The position numbers were made by a program, and so were the translations under genes. Positions 15,505 to 16,538 of a stretch of 16,538 nucleotides of DNA are shown here, in pieces. Every line of letters starts with the position of its first letter. Position 1 is the stretch's first letter. Location: positions 1,217 through 17,754 of the forward strand of contig DFRF01000115.1 of NCBI GenBank assembly GCA_002378125.1, in the 5' to 3' direction. A model generated the notes under the pieces. That model was not told the origin of the DNA, did not search any database, and was given only the letters and a program-made list of their open reading frames with translations. This DNA comes from Rhodospirillaceae bacterium UBA3470 (lineage in GTDB: Bacteria; Pseudomonadota; Alphaproteobacteria; Rhodospirillales; Casp-alpha2).

Positions 15505-15651
15505 CTATCCCTTCAGGCGTTTGAGTCGATGGATGGTGGCTGCTCTAACCTCCAACGGCAGGACTCGCCTGCCGGTCATCAGGGCGCCAGTAATGGCGAA
15601 CATAGCTACGACCATGTTGTCGATAACCAAGAGCATATTTGCGAAGTCCAT
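15505..15651 (-). pseudogene. Short membrane-protein-like remnant (possible TRIC/UPF0126 N-terminus)
   Basis: ATG 15651 opens a 48-codon frame ending at TAG 15505-15507. It begins MDFANMLLVIDNMVVAMFAI and continues TGALMTGRR, which resembles the first membrane helix and loop of TRIC/UPF0126 trimeric cation channels (the pattern D.....AFAI.GAL...R). The expected next segment, with a conserved GGGT.RD motif, is not found in any frame. The same frame after the TAG reads TLATVATTSVQKRTTRL, which only vaguely fits. No good ribosome-binding site is seen. It follows the broken NTP_transf_6 gene by 18 bases on the same strand. I infer a degraded leftover; a real 48-residue single-helix protein is the alternative. 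Confidence 0.35.
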
Positions 15652-15669
15652 GACCGGGGTATCTTCGGA

Positions 15670-16233
15670 TCAGACCTGGCGCTCAGTGAGTATGGGCCAG
15701 TGCCGTCGCCAGCCTCTGGCTGCCAGACGCGCTCTATAGATATCAATCTTGCCCCGCGCCGCCGGCGTTGGGCGTATAACGCCGGCCAAGAGATCTCCGT
15801 TTTCGTGGGGTGCGAGCAGGCTGAGTGTGTTATCCGCCGCTAGGTGGATGGCGACGCAGGTGGGCGTCTCGATCCAGCAGGCGATGGCCTGTTCCATGGT
15901 CCGGTGCGGACGTTCCCAGTTCTTGATGTGGATGCGCGCCAAGTTATTTGCCGACCAGGGAACATCTGCTATGACGCGGGGGAGCTGGCGTTCAAGTTGG
16001 TTCTCCCGGCGCGGGTTGAAGCGGTGGGGATCGCAATGGACTACGTCGATATCAGCCAATGGGGTTTGCTTCTTGAACCCGTGCTGGTAGTCCCAGATGG
16101 CAGCGCGGATGAAGCCCGCGCCGATTGCCCAGTCCTTAAGGTTCAGCGCCCGGACGGCACGGAGTATGTCCGTACGTCAGGCATCGGACTGGATCAGGCC
16201 AAGGATAAAGGAAGCGTTGGCGTCGGCGCTCAG
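15670..16233 (-). pseudogene. NTP_transf_6 family nucleotidyltransferase with in-frame TGA
   Basis: The frame from 16233 to TGA at 15670-15672 encodes a nearly full-length PF06042-type nucleotidyltransferase (187 codons before the stop). Diagnostic blocks are AVRALNLKDWAIGAGFIR (residues 26-43), IWDYQHG (46-52), the catalytic-type LADIDVVHCD (59-68), DVPWSANNLARIHIKN, and the closing VIRPTPAARGK...WRRHWPIL. Codon 19 is TGA (16177-16179), where relatives often have Trp, so one base change could explain it. No ATG or GTG precedes the break; a CTG at 16233 overlaps the upstream stop as CTGA, where an ATGA junction would be expected. The first usable start after the break (TTG 16059) would lose the GAGF motif. 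I therefore call a recently broken gene; a sequencing error is possible. Other genes here use TGA as stop, arguing against recoding. Confidence 0.75.
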
Positions 16234-16538
16234 CGCGTCGGTACCGGCTCGTTGCCGGAATAATCGTAGAAGCCTCGGTCCGACTTGCGGCCTAGCCAGC
16301 CGGCCTCCACGTATTTCACCAACAGCGGGCACGGCCGGTACTTGGTGTCGGCCAGCCCCTCGTGTAGCACGTGCATGATTGCCAAGCAGGTATCTAATCC
16401 GATGAAGTCCGCCAGCTCGAGCGGCCCCATAGGATGATTAGTGCCGAGCTTCATAGCCGTATCGATGGCCTTCACGGAGCCAACCCCCTCGTAGAGGGTA
16501 TAGATGGCTTCGTTGATCATCGGCAGCAGGATGCGGTT
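16230..16538 (-). CDS. 3-hydroxybutyryl-CoA dehydrogenase, 5' partial (C-terminal domain)
   Basis: The last 102 residues of a 3-hydroxyacyl-CoA dehydrogenase of the short hbd/PaaH type are present; the frame is open to the window edge, so the NAD-binding domain lies outside. Diagnostic sequence is MINEAIYTLYEGVGSVKAID, then NHPMGPLELADFIGLDTCL, PCPLLVKYVEAGWLGRKSDR and GFYDY. The enzyme converts acetoacetyl-CoA and 3-hydroxybutyryl-CoA in fatty-acid, butanoate or polyhydroxybutyrate metabolism. Its stop TGA (16230-16232) overlaps the first codon of the NTP_transf_6 frame, which implies they were one operon. Confidence 0.93.
   Translation of the reverse strand, partial: NRILLPMINEAIYTLYEGVGSVKAIDTAMKLGTNHPMGPLELADFIGLDTCLAIMHVLHEGLADTKYRPCPLLVKYVEAGWLGRKSDRGFYDYSGNEPVPTR

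Noticed and set aside
15373..15843. 156-codon + strand open frame
   Set aside because: It is antisense to the NTP_transf_6 frame, whose motifs are unmistakable; the + strand translation has no recognisable features.
1..16538. CRISPR array, insertion sequence or attachment-site pair
   Set aside because: No regularly spaced repeats, transposase gene with terminal repeats, or duplication of the tRNA-Val 3' end was noticed by eye.

Overview
The window looks like a piece of an alphaproteobacterial chromosome, probably Rhodospirillales-like. The reasons are the Suv3-type helicase translationally coupled to an Hsp15-like S4 protein, the adjacent glmU-glmS pair, a typical alphaproteobacterial tRNA-Val(CAC), and an NTP_transf_6 reading frame directly behind a 3-hydroxybutyryl-CoA dehydrogenase. 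This placement is inference from gene content; no phylogenetic test was possible.

The left part (1 to about 7.1 kb) is visibly more A+T-rich and looks accessory. On the + strand it holds the 3' part of a fused TRAP-type transporter permease, then three successive FAD-dependent amine/amino-acid oxidoreductases of the DAO superfamily (1584-5285). A reasonable reading is an uptake-plus-oxidation cluster for a D-amino acid, N-methyl amino acid or related amine. After it comes a poorly coding stretch with a very unusual minus-strand cassette: a 14-base perfect Shine-Dalgarno sequence, a 26-codon ORF and a U-tailed hairpin (about 5501-5670). Next on the minus strand are a predicted lipoprotein with an alpha/beta-hydrolase nucleophile elbow (5920-6723) and a small DNA-binding-like reading frame with no proper start (6761-6985), probably a broken gene.

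The right part (7.1-16.5 kb) is G+C-richer and mostly housekeeping. glmS and glmU lie head to tail on the minus strand and together make UDP-GlcNAc for peptidoglycan and LPS. They are divergent from gph-like phosphatase and tRNA-Val on the + strand. Then, on the minus strand, come a TIGR02444-family gene with a frameshifted small frame behind it, a poorly coding spacer of about 375 bases, the S4 protein, the Suv3-like helicase, a short possible membrane-protein remnant, an NTP_transf_6 gene broken by an in-frame TGA, and the 3' end of 3-hydroxybutyryl-CoA dehydrogenase running off the window.

A recurring theme is small or damaged minus-strand coding sequence hidden in apparent spacers: 5575-5655, 6761-6985, 11241-11421, 15505-15651 and 15670-16233. 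Several are supported by clear protein-like translation although they lack an intact start or frame. The best candidate for something undescribed is the perfect-SD micro-ORF plus terminator at 5501-5670.
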